A stretch of 64,000 nucleotides of DNA, taken from Mansonella perstans (Eukaryota > Nematoda > Chromadorea > Rhabditida > Onchocercidae). Of this stretch, positions 1-12,400 are shown one piece after another. The first letter of the stretch is position 1. Each line of letters starts with the position of its first letter. The notes beneath the pieces are model-generated. The model was given only the letters and a program-made list of their open reading frames with translations, made no database searches and was not told the DNA's origin. Made by a program: the position numbers and the translations under genes. The stretch is from NCBI GenBank assembly GCA_037074765.1, contig JBAMDO010000036.1:1-64000 (forward strand), read 5' to 3'.

Positions 1-2248
1 CTTGTTGCAAAATAATGTTAGTATAAGAAAGAAAAAAAAAATCTTGCGTTTTATTGCGAATCATTCGATTGAGAATTGATACATTTCAGTTATAAAAAAG
101 AATGATTATTGCTAACTGCGGATGATTGCTTCTTATAAGCATCATTTCTTTAAGTCTGTAAAACAATACAATACAGTATAACTGATCATGAATTGATTAA
201 CTTAAGAAGTTTGTTTAAAATTATGACACGTAGAAATTTTTGAAGCTAGTATTCAACGATAGCTTCCTTTGGATGATATTTTCCGCATGCGTGATATTGC
301 TTACCAGAAGGCAATGAGTCCATGAGAAAGAACGATCTACATCGTACTAGTAGCAGCGAATTTTATCTTTTGATTAATTTGTTAGCGAGATTAACAGTGA
401 TTTGGATCATATGGATAACAGTAAAGCTTCCAAAATCATTGATTTTTGAAGCTTAGCATTTCAAAAACAGCTTTCAAAATCACAAAACATATAGCTTAAA
501 GCGACTCATCGATTTAAATTCATTTTTAGCCTTTTTAGAAATTGCCTCATCGAATTTATCATTTTCACTATCAAATAGGAGGAGCATTGAAGAAAGGGAA
601 TAAACAAAATTCTTGTTTTCAATAATTGTTTGTGTGTGCTTCTGTTCTGACAATTAACATTGTCGAATGTGTCATCAGTTTCCCACTGATAATATTCTGT
701 GTAAAAGTTTTCCTATCAATTATTATTCATTGTTATGAATTATTCGAATCTCACAATTGATAAAATCCAATTTTTGAATTTTATGAAATAGTTTTGCATT
801 ATATATACTTATGCTATTTCTCTGAAGGTACAGCAAACAAAACTATTATTTATGTCACATAAAATTATTAATTTCTTTCTTTTATTTTAGAGAAGTTACA
901 CTTTAAATTTGTATCTTTCTAAGTTTTTTTTTTCTTTTTTTTCAATTTGTTAAATAATACTTTCAGAATCATATCAGTTCATTATTGCTATTCATGTACA
1001 TTATGACTGCATCATTTACATCCTCCAGTTAGGAAAACATTTGATTCAAATTTCATTGAACATTTTTTGTTCTCTTCATTTGGGAAAAAAAAATTTCAAT
1101 TTTTCTCGTTTGCTTTCATTTGAGAAAAGATTTCCTGTGTTTGTGAAGGGCGAATACTTTAAAGACAAAATGAAGAAAAATCGTACACATTGATGACAGT
1201 TAGTCACATAAATTTTAAAATGAAATGAAACATAAAAGGCCAAAGAGATTTTTTTTTAAGTGAAAAAATTCTTAAAAGTGCTTTATTTGAAGTGTTCATT
1301 CTTCTTTGTCTTTGATCATTCAACTAAATTAATTGTTTGTTTATATTTATAAAATCATTTATTGCATCAATGAAACAATGAAATTTAGTTAAGACAAAGA
1401 CAAGAGAGGAGGAAAAAAAAATTCTTGTTTAATGTTTATTTGTTGAATGTTTATTTGTTCTGTTGCTTATTTATCTAATTACACTGATCGAATTCTACTG
1501 CATAGGACAATGGTTCCCCAATGGTGGTCATCGAGAACTCGAATATGGACTGCAAAGTGGGGGCTATTTAATTTTTAACTAACTTATAAATTGCATGTTT
1601 AAATTGAATTAAGAAAATTTTGTTGTTGTTTTTGGTCCTTCTATTCCTCTGTACAAATAAGAGAACCAAAGTGGTTGCAAGGCAAGAAAAAAATTGGGAT
1701 CCAACGATATCGCAAGTTGATGATCGTCGGATAACATCCAGTATCATTTCATTGTAATTTTGAATTGTGTAAAATGTTTTGAGAGGAATTTGGAATACAT
1801 GAATTATCATCCCAATTATAATTTTGCTAATGATATAATTGAAATTATTGGATAGCTTAATTAAAAACTAAAATTGAATAGCTTTTTCAAAACAAATAAC
1901 TCAAACGAATTTTACCATATAGAAATTATCATATAACCTTAGCAATTTAGTTTCTGCATTATAAAATATTAAAATAATTAAAATTCTCTCAAAATTATCC
2001 TTCATTGATTATTAACAGTTCAAAGATTAAAAGGTCAAGAAAATCTTATTGGCTTTTCTTTTTTTTTCATTAATCTCTTATGTACTACTACTGTATGTCC
2101 ATTTTTCTTTTTACCTCCATTTATCGATACTGGTCAAATATTATTGATGTGGTAGAGAAGAAGCAAACGATGAAGGAAAAGAACAATCCAAAGTGACCGT
2201 CACCAAATGGTCACATTTAGAAATCATCTATGCGGATCCCGTGGAAAG

Positions 2249-2353
2249 CATATATATACACATATATATATATATACATACACACACACACACACACATA
2301 CACACAAACTCACACACACACACACACACATACACACACATACACACACAGTA
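2249..2353. repeat. TA/CA compound microsatellite
   Basis: A run of (TA)n passes into (CA)n with scattered ACACAT and AACTC interruptions. The Thr-His style frames that read through it are an effect of the repeat and not a gene. Confidence 0.95.
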
Positions 2354-4507
2354 TACACCGCACAAATGGATTGAATTTATGTCATAGAATGAGCCTCCTA
2401 ATCAACGTTTTATTATTTTCATACCCTCAAATATCCAGGAACAATTGCGGGTGAATTTAGCACCTCAACTATTTACTTTTTCACTCATTTCACTCTCATA
2501 TCACTTCTTTGTTATTTGTTATTTGATTTTACAATTAAAAATTTCCACTTTCTTAGCTCTTTCTTATTTCATTTACAATTAAAATTCTCAAGAATTTAAA
2601 AGAAAAAAAAAAAAATCAACAAATAAACTCTTTCATTGTATTCTTTGTAAAATTCAATTTTCAATAGTTTTTTTTTGTCTGATTTATATTATATGATAGT
2701 ATTATGATTATCATTGTTAAATAATTACTTATTGATATTCGTAGTTTTCTAAATTTAAAATTCATTTTGACAATAAATTTTAAGCAATAATTAATATTTG
2801 AATCTTGATTTGCATTTTATTCCAATTAATATTTGAATGTAAATTTCAATTTGAGTTAACATTAAGATCAAATTTATACTTTTGAATTAATATTTGAAAT
2901 TTGTACAGAATTTTTCTTTTTCTAGGAATAAAGATACTAACAATTTTTATCTGCCTAACAAAACTGTATATATTATTACTTCAATATTTTTTTATTGATT
3001 TTTTTTGTTTATTTCATTTGTTTATTTTGTTTACTTATCAATGATAGCTTATTTTCATTTTATGGCAGCTTCATTTCTAATGGCTTTTTCCTCTTTAACC
3101 TTGTTAATTATTAGAAAAGTGAAATAAATGAATGTGAAAAAAAAAAAAATAAATGAACATAATGTAACGATGATGCAATCCAACGGTGATTGTTTCATTT
3201 ATTTTCTTGTAAAATAATATGAATCATCAGGAAATGGTTTCCAATAAAAAGTAATGCCATCATTTTGGCTACATTGAAATTTAAATTTGATTATTTTCAT
3301 GTATTTTTTTAAATTATGAAATACTTTTTACCATAATAATTTATCGATTGCATGCTCATTTTATGCTTCCGTACATATTTACATTTTCTATTATTTATTC
3401 GAACATCCAGTTTGCCTAGTTTGCTAAGTTTTAAAAGTTAAATTCTGAAGTTCACATTGTATGTATATATATAATTTCTCGTTTTTTTTTCTAAATTTTC
3501 TAAATATTTGAAATAATTCGATAATTCGCATAAGCATCGATTAGTTTGTTGAAAACGATCTTTTCAAGTTATCAACTTTTCTTTTTAGAAAAAAGATATG
3601 AAGCATTCATTTCAAAGAATCATAAATGATTCTTTGAAAATTACTAATATAGGAAAGTTTTTCAACAATTTATCTTGGAAATTTAATAATTTTTGAATAT
3701 TAAAGGCACATTTGAACAGAAATTATTTGTTTAATAAAACTAAGCAGTTGTTAAAATCATTGCATAAATAAATATGCTGTATCAGTTGTTCAATTCCTAT
3801 CACCAAATCCGATCCATTTTTCATTAGCAATTTGATGTCTCCAGGCTTACGTACTCGTTTCTTATTGATTCTTATCACTGTTGATGTTTAATCGTAGAAT
3901 GTATGAATACTTTTGAATCCTTATCACTCTAACATTTCTTTCTGAAATCAATTTAGGCCATTATTGAGGACTAAATTCAAGTTAAATTTCGTTTTCGTTA
4001 CATATTTACAGTCTTCAAATATATAAATTTTTGCTTTTTTTTTTTATTTCAATTTTTCAAATAATTTCACTAATTTTGCACAAATTGCTTTTTGTTTTTA
4101 TGGCCAACAATCAAAGTAACAGCTTGTCCACCTTCACAATGTTTACTTGTCAACGAATTGTTGCCAATTGCCAACTAATGAGTTATGCATTTACAAACTG
4201 AAAATCAGGGAATTGCATTATTTCATATCGATTTTTCGCTTTTATTTTGCGAGGAAAAAAGTTTTAAAAGTAGAAATTGTAGCTACACAAGAGATATTTT
4301 TGTTGAAATTACTTTTAAATTGAAAGACTAATAGATAAAAACGATGCATCTTTTCAGCAGGAACCAAGCAGACATCTATTAAAGAATTTTTTCAATTGGA
4401 AATAAAAGTAAAAGTAGTAAAAAGTAAATAAAATTCGTTAATGGCGAAATGGTGGAGGAGTATGGAAGTTTACTTTTTTGACTTTACGTTTACCTATCGT
4501 AAAGTCG

Positions 4508-4514
4508 AAAAAAA
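4508..4514 (-). terminator. Pol III terminator of tRNA-Ala
   Basis: Seven consecutive T on the minus strand begin six bases past the tRNA discriminator base, the normal signal for RNA polymerase III release. Confidence 0.85.
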
Positions 4515-4520
4515 GTCCTC

Positions 4521-4592
4521 TGGAGGTTGGGGGGATCGAACCCCCGCCCTCTCGCATGCAAAGCGAGCGCTCTACCACTGAGCTAAACCCCC
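4521..4592 (-). tRNA. tRNA-Ala (anticodon UGC)
   Basis: Read on the minus strand, the 72 bases fold into a complete cloverleaf. The acceptor stem is GGGGGTT/AACCTCC with one G-U pair. The D arm is GCTC..GAGC, the anticodon stem CTCGC/GCGAG encloses the loop TTTGCAT, and the T stem GGGGG/CCCCC encloses TTCGATC. The anticodon TGC (plus-strand gca, 4558-4560) reads GCN/GCA alanine codons. The discriminator base is A and no intron is present. The internal A and B boxes are intact, so it is probably a functional Pol III gene and not a decayed copy. Confidence 0.96.
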
Positions 4593-4639
4593 AGCTATTT
4601 CTTGCACCACTTTACAGTTCTTTAAACCATTTGTTTGAT

Positions 4640-4860
4640 TTCAGGAATAATTTTATTATATTATTAGCTTATATACTATCACTATATTATATTAACATTG
4701 CTATCACTATGTACTATTATATATTATCATATAACTATCATACTATCATATGCTATCACTATACTATCACAACCATTATATACTATCACTACTTATATAT
4801 ATCATTATTATCATAGACTATCACTGTATTTTATCACTACTTGACTGTCTCTCTATCCTT
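4640..4860. repeat. Degenerate CTATCACTA-type low-complexity tract
   Basis: Irregular copies of ACTATCACTATA and TATCATA recur through the tract just upstream (5' side) of the tRNA gene. They overlap the end of a plus-strand ORF that also runs through the tRNA, so that ORF is not a gene. Confidence 0.6.
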
Positions 4861-5447
4861 CTTTCTCTTTATTTTATTTTTTCTTTCTCATAGGTTACTG
4901 TAACCAAAATATCCCTAATTAGTAATCATAACAAAGTTATCATTTCTAATAGTAACTTATTAATGCTTATATTGTCATGATTAGCTACAGTATGCTACAA
5001 TATTACATTAACAAATATTAACAATTATTAATATTACTATTAGCAATCAGTTTGGAAACTATTGATGCGTTTAGCAGTTAAACAAATGTAATTATAAATA
5101 AATATCGACAAAAATATTCGAAAATAATGAGGAGTTTAAAATTGAAAATGTTTGATATGAAATATATAATTTGATAAAAATGAAAAAAAAAAAAAAAAGA
5201 TGAAAGAAATTTTTTGAGCGATAGAATGAGAAGAGAAGAGAGGCCTATTATCAAAGAACATTGTAAAAAGAATGAATCAATTTGCTAATAAAAGTAAGAA
5301 CTATAAAAATGTTTTTTCAAATTTATAAAAATGTTATAAAAATAAAATGTTATAAAAACTATAAAAATGTTTTTTCAATTTGAATAGTTATTTGATCATT
5401 GCTTCCATTTATGGCTTATAGGCATAATGAAATTTGCTGTTTTTGAA

Positions 5448-6057
5448 AATGTTAAAATTTTTGGAATATATCACATTACTTGCTTGCTCTATGCGCTTTG
5501 AATCATTGTTAACAAACCAAAAATGAGAAGATAATATGAGAAGGTATGTCATGTGATTTTCGTATGTCAGTAATGGGCAACAATTAGTCGCCTAGTGAGT
5601 CAATCAGTCAGTTTAATTAGGTAGTTAGATGTATAGTTCATATATACTTGGTAATTTTTGAGATATGTTACACTGCTTGCTTTGTTTTACTGGTTTTAAC
5701 GTACTTTTGAATCATCGTTAACAAATCAAAAATGAGAAGGTAATATGAGAAGTTATATCATGTGAGTTTCGTATGTCGGTAATGAGCATCAATGTGACAG
5801 GTAGTTAATCAATTAGTTAATTATTAGTTAGATGTAAAGTTCATATATATTTGGTAATTTTTGAGATATGTTACACTGCTTGCTTTGTTTTACTGGTTTT
5901 AACGTATTTTTGAATCATCGTTAACAAATCAAAAATGAGAAGGTAATATGAGAAGTTATATCATGTGAGTTTCGTATGTCGGTAATGAGCATCAATGTGA
6001 CAGGTAGTTAATCAATTAGTTAATTATTAGTTAGATGTAAAGTTCATATATATTTGG
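5448..6057. repeat. Tandem array of about 200-bp units upstream of the Dispatched-like gene
   Basis: Two nearly identical units start at about 5651 and 5854 (period 203). Both carry gagatatgttacactgc, then atgagaaggtaatatgag, then gttcatatatatttgg. A diverged unit lies before them (5448-5650) and a partial one after them (about 6088-6150). The two central copies look like a recent duplication of an older element. The array ends roughly 350 bp before the start codon at 6412, so it may overlap that promoter. Confidence 0.85.
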
Positions 6058-6357
6058 CTAGCTAGCAAAAGTAAAGTTTTTTTGCATAAAGAAAAATTTG
6101 TGGAATATGTTACATTGCTTGCTTGCTTTATATACTTTTGATAATATGTTATCAATACTGTCACTTATCGCTGTTATATTCTGATTAATCACAATGAATT
6201 GGTATGGTATAAGGATTTTTTGTAGAGCTGAATTATTGTTTATAGTTTTATCGTGTCAAAATTATTCAATTTCGAATTTACAATCGTTAAATTTTTTTTT
6301 TCATATTTTGTATAATTCCGCTTAAGCGTTTTTTTTTTTACATTTTTAAAAAATTTC

Positions 6358-6359
6358 AG
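6358..6359 (+). promoter_or_regulatory. Candidate trans-splice acceptor of the Dispatched-like gene
   Basis: The sequence aaatttcag ends at 6359, 53 bases before the ATG at 6412. An in-frame TAG (6409-6411) touches the ATG, so coding cannot extend further upstream in this exon. A 3' splice site with no coding exon before it is what a spliced-leader addition site looks like in nematodes. An ordinary 5'UTR intron is the alternative. Confidence 0.45.
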
Positions 6360-6411
6360 CAAAATTTTGCTTATTATTTGATATTTGGAAGTTAAGGTGA
6401 AATTTGATTAG

Positions 6412-9400
6412 ATGATGAAATGGAAAAATTTCTCTTTCAAATTGGGAACAAGTATACGAGACAGGTGAAAATTTCGATTTGTATCAGTTTCAACTTCATA
6501 TTTTGTAAATGTGAAACATAGAAATTTGATGCTATACTTCCCTCAATTTAAAACTGTGCATTAGAAATTATGAAGGAAGTAGATGATACCATCAAAGAGT
6601 GAAATCATCTGGTTTTAAATCACTTTATCATTCATTGCTTGAAAATAGTAAGCTATTAGAAGTAATAAGCCATTACAATTATTAGGCTTACTAAAGTTCA
6701 AAAGTTCTAGTTCAAACGCATAGCAGTAATGAATAATTTCTGCACTTTCTGAACTGTCACATCATGTCACCCTGTGTTACTGTGGTGATTTTGATAGTAC
6801 AATAAGATTTGTGGCACTATGATTGCTTCGTCATTATCCATTGAAAATACAACTAACTTATTGGTCTTAAATTTTCAACTGATTAATTAATTTTAATGGA
6901 ATTAATTGATTAGATAAGACTTTTTCAGCTATGTAAACTTTCTATTAAAATACTCCCGATATGTTATTATTTTTATAATGCTAATTTCGCTATGTTTATC
7001 AGCTTATTCAGCATTGTTTTATTATGATACTTTCGCACTCAATCCATCAATTGTAAATTTACGTTTTATTCAACTTTTTTTCTAATTTAGGATTAAATTT
7101 TTGAAAACTTTAAATGAATACTTTGTTGAAGGATGCTTGAAGAAAATCAATCATTCGGTTAAAATTTTCGTTTACAATCATTTTCATTTTTGTTCCTTTT
7201 AATGTTAAATAATAAATCAAATATAATGCTTTTTCAAATTTTTCAGTGCTTTAGCAAAATTTTTTTTTCAAATTTTTAGCTTCAGTTAAGAAATTAAATA
7301 ATTATATTTGAGGGATTTGAAAGTCGCAATACTTTTTTATCGAATCAACGATTAGCATTGGATAATTTAGTTGATAGGGCTGCCGGAAAAGATCACATCA
7401 AAGCAATAAACAAACGTGAGATAAGCAAAGATGACGCGCTGCAAAAGTTAGTAAATTTAATTTGATTTAAATGGAAATAGTTTGAAATTTTAAAAAATCA
7501 TGCTTCTTTAAATATCTTCATTTTGCTTTCTAGTATAAAATTCACAAAATTTTTGCGAGAAGATTTTTCTGACACGTAGTTTAACTGCGTAAATTTCTTT
7601 ATTTCATTAACAATTTTTGAAGATTGCAGAGATGATCGATTTGTTGCCAACAAAGACATTAAGAATGAAGGAACAAAACCGGAAATACCACTTAGTGCAT
7701 GTCAACAATATTTCGTCCTTGGAACCAGGATTCCATATGAAATCATATTAATAATGTCGAAATTAATTTTCAAAGTACCATCATTCAATAGTGTACGTAT
7801 GATTTCCTACTGTAATTTAAAATTTATTAATGAAGAAAAAAAGAAAAAACATTAAAATACATTGACATATGTTTCCGCTTTATTCATCAAATTCTACATA
7901 TATTATGTATCATGCTATAGATTGCATCACAGTAAAGAATTGCATAAGTATTATTATTGCATAGGCAAAAGAGATTTTACACTTGCAATATTCTGGTGAC
8001 CTTTTGAAAATGCCTATTCACTTCATTTATTATTACTTGCAGTTATTCGATATGCGTACAATGCAACGATTATGCGCGATCGATTCGATTATTGATAATG
8101 AAATTAGTTTGAATGGTTTGAATGCAACAAGCCTAAGGGCTTTACCTTTTTCTTTTAATCTTCCTTATTATGCAATGTGCCCGAATATGGATATCGCATC
8201 ATCAAATTCCTGCTCTTCACTTAATTCTGAAAAGTTTATTTTTGAATTGGACTCGTTTATTAGTGATAAATACTAGTATTACATAATACGTTAGGCTCTC
8301 TATATTGTAAATATGGAGAGCTAAACGAGAAATCGGATGTATTCTATCTTGTAGAGAATCTGTTGAATCTTTCCTGTAGAAAATATATCGAAATCTATTC
8401 CATAAAGAATGTACCGGAATTCTTCCTGATTCCATCTTGACTATCAATGAAATAATAATTCTGTTCTTTGAGGATGATTTATTCATAAAATAATTTAGCA
8501 ATTTTAAAATAAAAATTTCAGCATTAATATATTGGCGATATTTTCAGCATTGCTTTGTTCAAATCGATCGTTTCATCATGTCAATCGGATAAATCATTAA
8601 TTTACTGTCAATTACCCATTGCTAAACAGCTTAGCAATATGATATTTCAGAAAAGGGATGGGCCTATCGATGTTAATCAACCGTTTTATTTAGCCGTAGT
8701 TTTGTCGGTAATTGTTTGCTTTCGTTGATTTCTACATCGCTTTTATTTATTTGATTAAATTATTTAAATTTTTTAACAATTCTGAATCTCACATAAATTT
8801 ATGAAATGTTCAAAATTTTTTTAAAAAAGGAATTATCTAATAAGTTTACTTTTTTACAATCTTTAACAATTTCATTTCCATATCATTTATAGATTCCACA
8901 GTCGTATGATGGTTATTCAGATCTTCACTTTTATTCAAGTTTATTTCAAAAATTCCAAAATGAATACAAAGACGATGAGTTGAAATTAGTTGGGGCGCAA
9001 TTTGGTGTTAAGGAAGGATTATTTGCGGAAGAACTTCAAAAGGATTTACGACTTGGCGTATTTGCAGTTATTCTAGTAGTACTCATCGTACTCATTTATA
9101 CCGAGAGTTTTTTCTTTACATTTTGCATCACTGCAACTTTGTTATTGTCAATTGGTCTTGCATTTTTCGTTTATACGGTTTGTTTTTTTCTCTACTGATA
9201 ACTGCTCTATCAAACATATCATGCTAGAAAAAGAAGAAAGTTTCATTTACTGAATCGTTGATTAATTTAAAATTAATTAATTTTAAAGAGAATTGATATT
9301 ATTGGTGGATTTCCTTTTTTTTTGACATTCATTAACACACTAAAATCTTTTCTGTTAATTTAAAAATTCCTTAAGTATTATATTTCTTGTGCATACTAAT

Positions 9401-12400
9401 TAATGAATAAATCAATAAGACATAGTTAATGAAATAATTGGAATTTTCAGAAATTTAAGTGCGAATTGGTAGGATAAAAAGAATATTCAATTTCTTTATC
9501 ACTTTTAAATTTGTATTAGAAAATGACTACAATAATATTTCCAATAATATTATAAAAAATGATTATAATAACGAAATTTTGCAATGCAAAAAATACCTGC
9601 ATGAGATTTTACTAATTATTAATAAATGGACAAATGAAGTTATTAAATTGGTCAGTTCTGACCAGCATAAATTACATGAAATAGCACAAATATCAGGTGG
9701 TCATTTTGTCAGCTCTCTATTTAACTTGAATAATTTATTCTCAACAATAATTTATTCTTAAAAGGTCACTGATCCTATCGAATTAATATATACAGTATAA
9801 TTAAAACAAAATCAGTGATTTGCAATCACGCAATAAAAAAAACAATCAATAATTATAAACTATTAGCTTCAAAATTTTCTAGGGAGAATAATATCAATAA
9901 ATTACACATTCAACTTTAACCTCTAGGATCTTATACTGAATAAATGTAATGTTTTGGAAATTTAATTTCTTTTACTTCTAAATGTTTGAAATATCATAAA
10001 ATATCAATATTACTAACAAAATTCTTCTGCTTCTCGTCTAATGTGAAATTTATTAAAACATAAAAGTATTGGAAATTTTATCTTGAATAAATTTCAGGTA
10101 ATTTTTGGAATCAAATTTTTTCCATTTTTGAATTTACTTGCAATAACACTTGTCATTGCTGTTGGTGCCGATGATGCCTTCCTTTTTATGTATCAATATC
10201 GGAAGCATAAAGAAGTACTATATTTCATTGCTTTCCTCCTTTTTTTCTTTTTTGCTCAAATATTCAAAAATATTTGACAAAGAACAATTCTGTCTGTTCA
10301 GTTCATAGAAATTGAAAACTAATATAACCGTTTAAATTTAATCTAACAGGATATCATTCTGATTGATAACATTCTACAGCATATACAGTGGGATGCAGTT
10401 AGATATATCATATTGCTATTAGTTTGTATTTCAGCATGCTAGCAAAAGATGGTCACCACTGCTACTAAATTGTGACGCAAGTAATATAAAGGAGGAAAAT
10501 TACGATAAGGAAGAGGTAAATTCATTGATAAATGAATTGACGCATCTAGCTATGATACTGATTGATAATTACGATAGTGATTATGATGCTAAAATGATAA
10601 TGATGTTGGCGATAATACCCTTGAATTATCATTTTACCATATATGATATTAATTTACTTTCGCTGTTTTATCATGAATATTTTGTTGAAAGGAAATTTTA
10701 GTTGAATTTCGTTTTTTTAAAAATTTAAGAGAAAAAAAGTGAAAATAAATTTCAGTTACTAGAATATCATCGTAAGCAGGTAACATCAGGTTTAAGTGAT
10801 GCATTATCACATGCTGCAATTTCAATGTTTGTTACATCAGCAACTACAGCTGTGGCATTCTTCGCTAATCTTGCATCAGAAATTATAGTCCTTAGGTTGG
10901 TGACAAATTTATTTTAATTAGTCATTTAAAAGAAAAAGAACGAATCAGCTTAATTAAATTCTAATTTACAATATTTCATTTTCAATCTAATAATAATTAT
11001 TTCAAAAAAATTAGAGCTCATATTATTTCGAGGACTTTTTCCCGTTATTTTGGTATGTTATTGATTTTTTCTAGGTGCTTTGGTATATATGCTGGTGTAT
11101 TAATGATAATCAATTATATATTAGTGATGATAATACTACCTGGTGCAATTATTATCAGTGATACAGGTGGTAAATCATTTACCACTTCGAAATTCTTCAT
11201 TTCAAAACTGAAGTATCGAATTAGACAATTTTCGCAGAGTGCTGCTGCCAATTTTGATGTTGTATTTAGCAAAGTGATTCCACAAATTGTCCAGATTATC
11301 CGAATACCACTGATATTATTAACACTTGTTGCATTTGCTGTATCAATTTATGCAATTGTTAAAACACCTGGAATTAGGTTACCAGAAAGAAATTCAATTC
11401 AGGTTAGTTAGTAGCGTAAGTTATTTATCTTTAGGAATTTTCAAATTAGAAAACAAATGAAATGATGATTCGTAAATACAATAGCAAATGATAATAATTA
11501 GAAATTTCAGATAAGTAATTAAGCGATTGATTACTGCTTACCAGAACAAGTCAATCAATTTTGATATCTTTTTATATTACCATTTAGTTTTTACGTTCCA
11601 ATCATCCGTATGAATGGTTCGATGAAAATGCTGCGACATTTTTTGACTTTTCGATTGGTCATCGTCCAAAAATGGCTATGATTGCTGTTTGGGGTGTTAA
11701 ACCAACAACGTAAGTAATTTGAAATCGTCCTAAAAAAAGATAAATTATGGGATTGGAGTAAATTTTGGATAATCTGCATGTACGAACGAACAAACATCTC
11801 TAAGTATTGCACATATCACGAACATTGCAATTTTCCAATAAAACTTGCAAGAAAAAAATTAACAATTATCAATTTCGTGTCTTAGTATTTTTAGAAATAT
11901 TACTGACATATTTAAAAATTCAGCAAATGTTGGATAAAAATCCAACAATTTAAATTCACTGTTTATTTTAAAGGTGAGAAAGTTGACAAGTTTAATTCCT
12001 TCCAGTGATGAAAGCTTGCTAATTCCAAATGAAAAAGGATCGCTAAATTTGGATGTTGGTTTTGCTGATGTTTTAGCAAATCATCTACTGAAATTTCAGG
12101 TTAATTATTGATGGAAAAATTAGTCATATTTATTGGTAAATCTGCAGAAATGAAATCATGAAAATTTTGTAATTATTTAAAAGATAAAAATTTTTAAAAT
12201 CTTTTTTTTCCAAAAATTTATTGCTAAGAAAATCGAATTGATATATAGTTAGAGAAATTTGAATCGAAAAATTTTGCCATCAAAGTAATGCGATGAAATT
12301 TCTTAACCCAAATCTTTGCTAATTTTAGGTTTTGCTCAAGCATATCAGCTATCAAACCAATCCAAATGTAATGCAAAAGCTGTGGTTGGATGAATTTATT

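Larger units (their letters stand above)
1..4520. other. AT-rich intergenic sequence without an assignable gene
   Basis: Both strands are dense in stops and no chain of exons with compatible phases could be built. It holds a CA microsatellite (about 2249-2353) and many homopolymer A and T runs. A short island of higher GC lies at 1500-1575. A possible minus-strand exon of 14 codons lies near 297-339, between a CTACTAG acceptor and a GTAAGC donor, but no partner exon was found. A gene outside the window could own it. Confidence 0.6.

Noticed and set aside
2193..2454. Overlapping Thr/His-rich ORFs
   Set aside because: They are translations of the CA microsatellite.
4478..4816. 112-codon plus-strand ORF covering the tRNA gene
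   Set aside because: It reads the complement of a tRNA and then a degenerate TATCACTA repeat. Openness is accidental.
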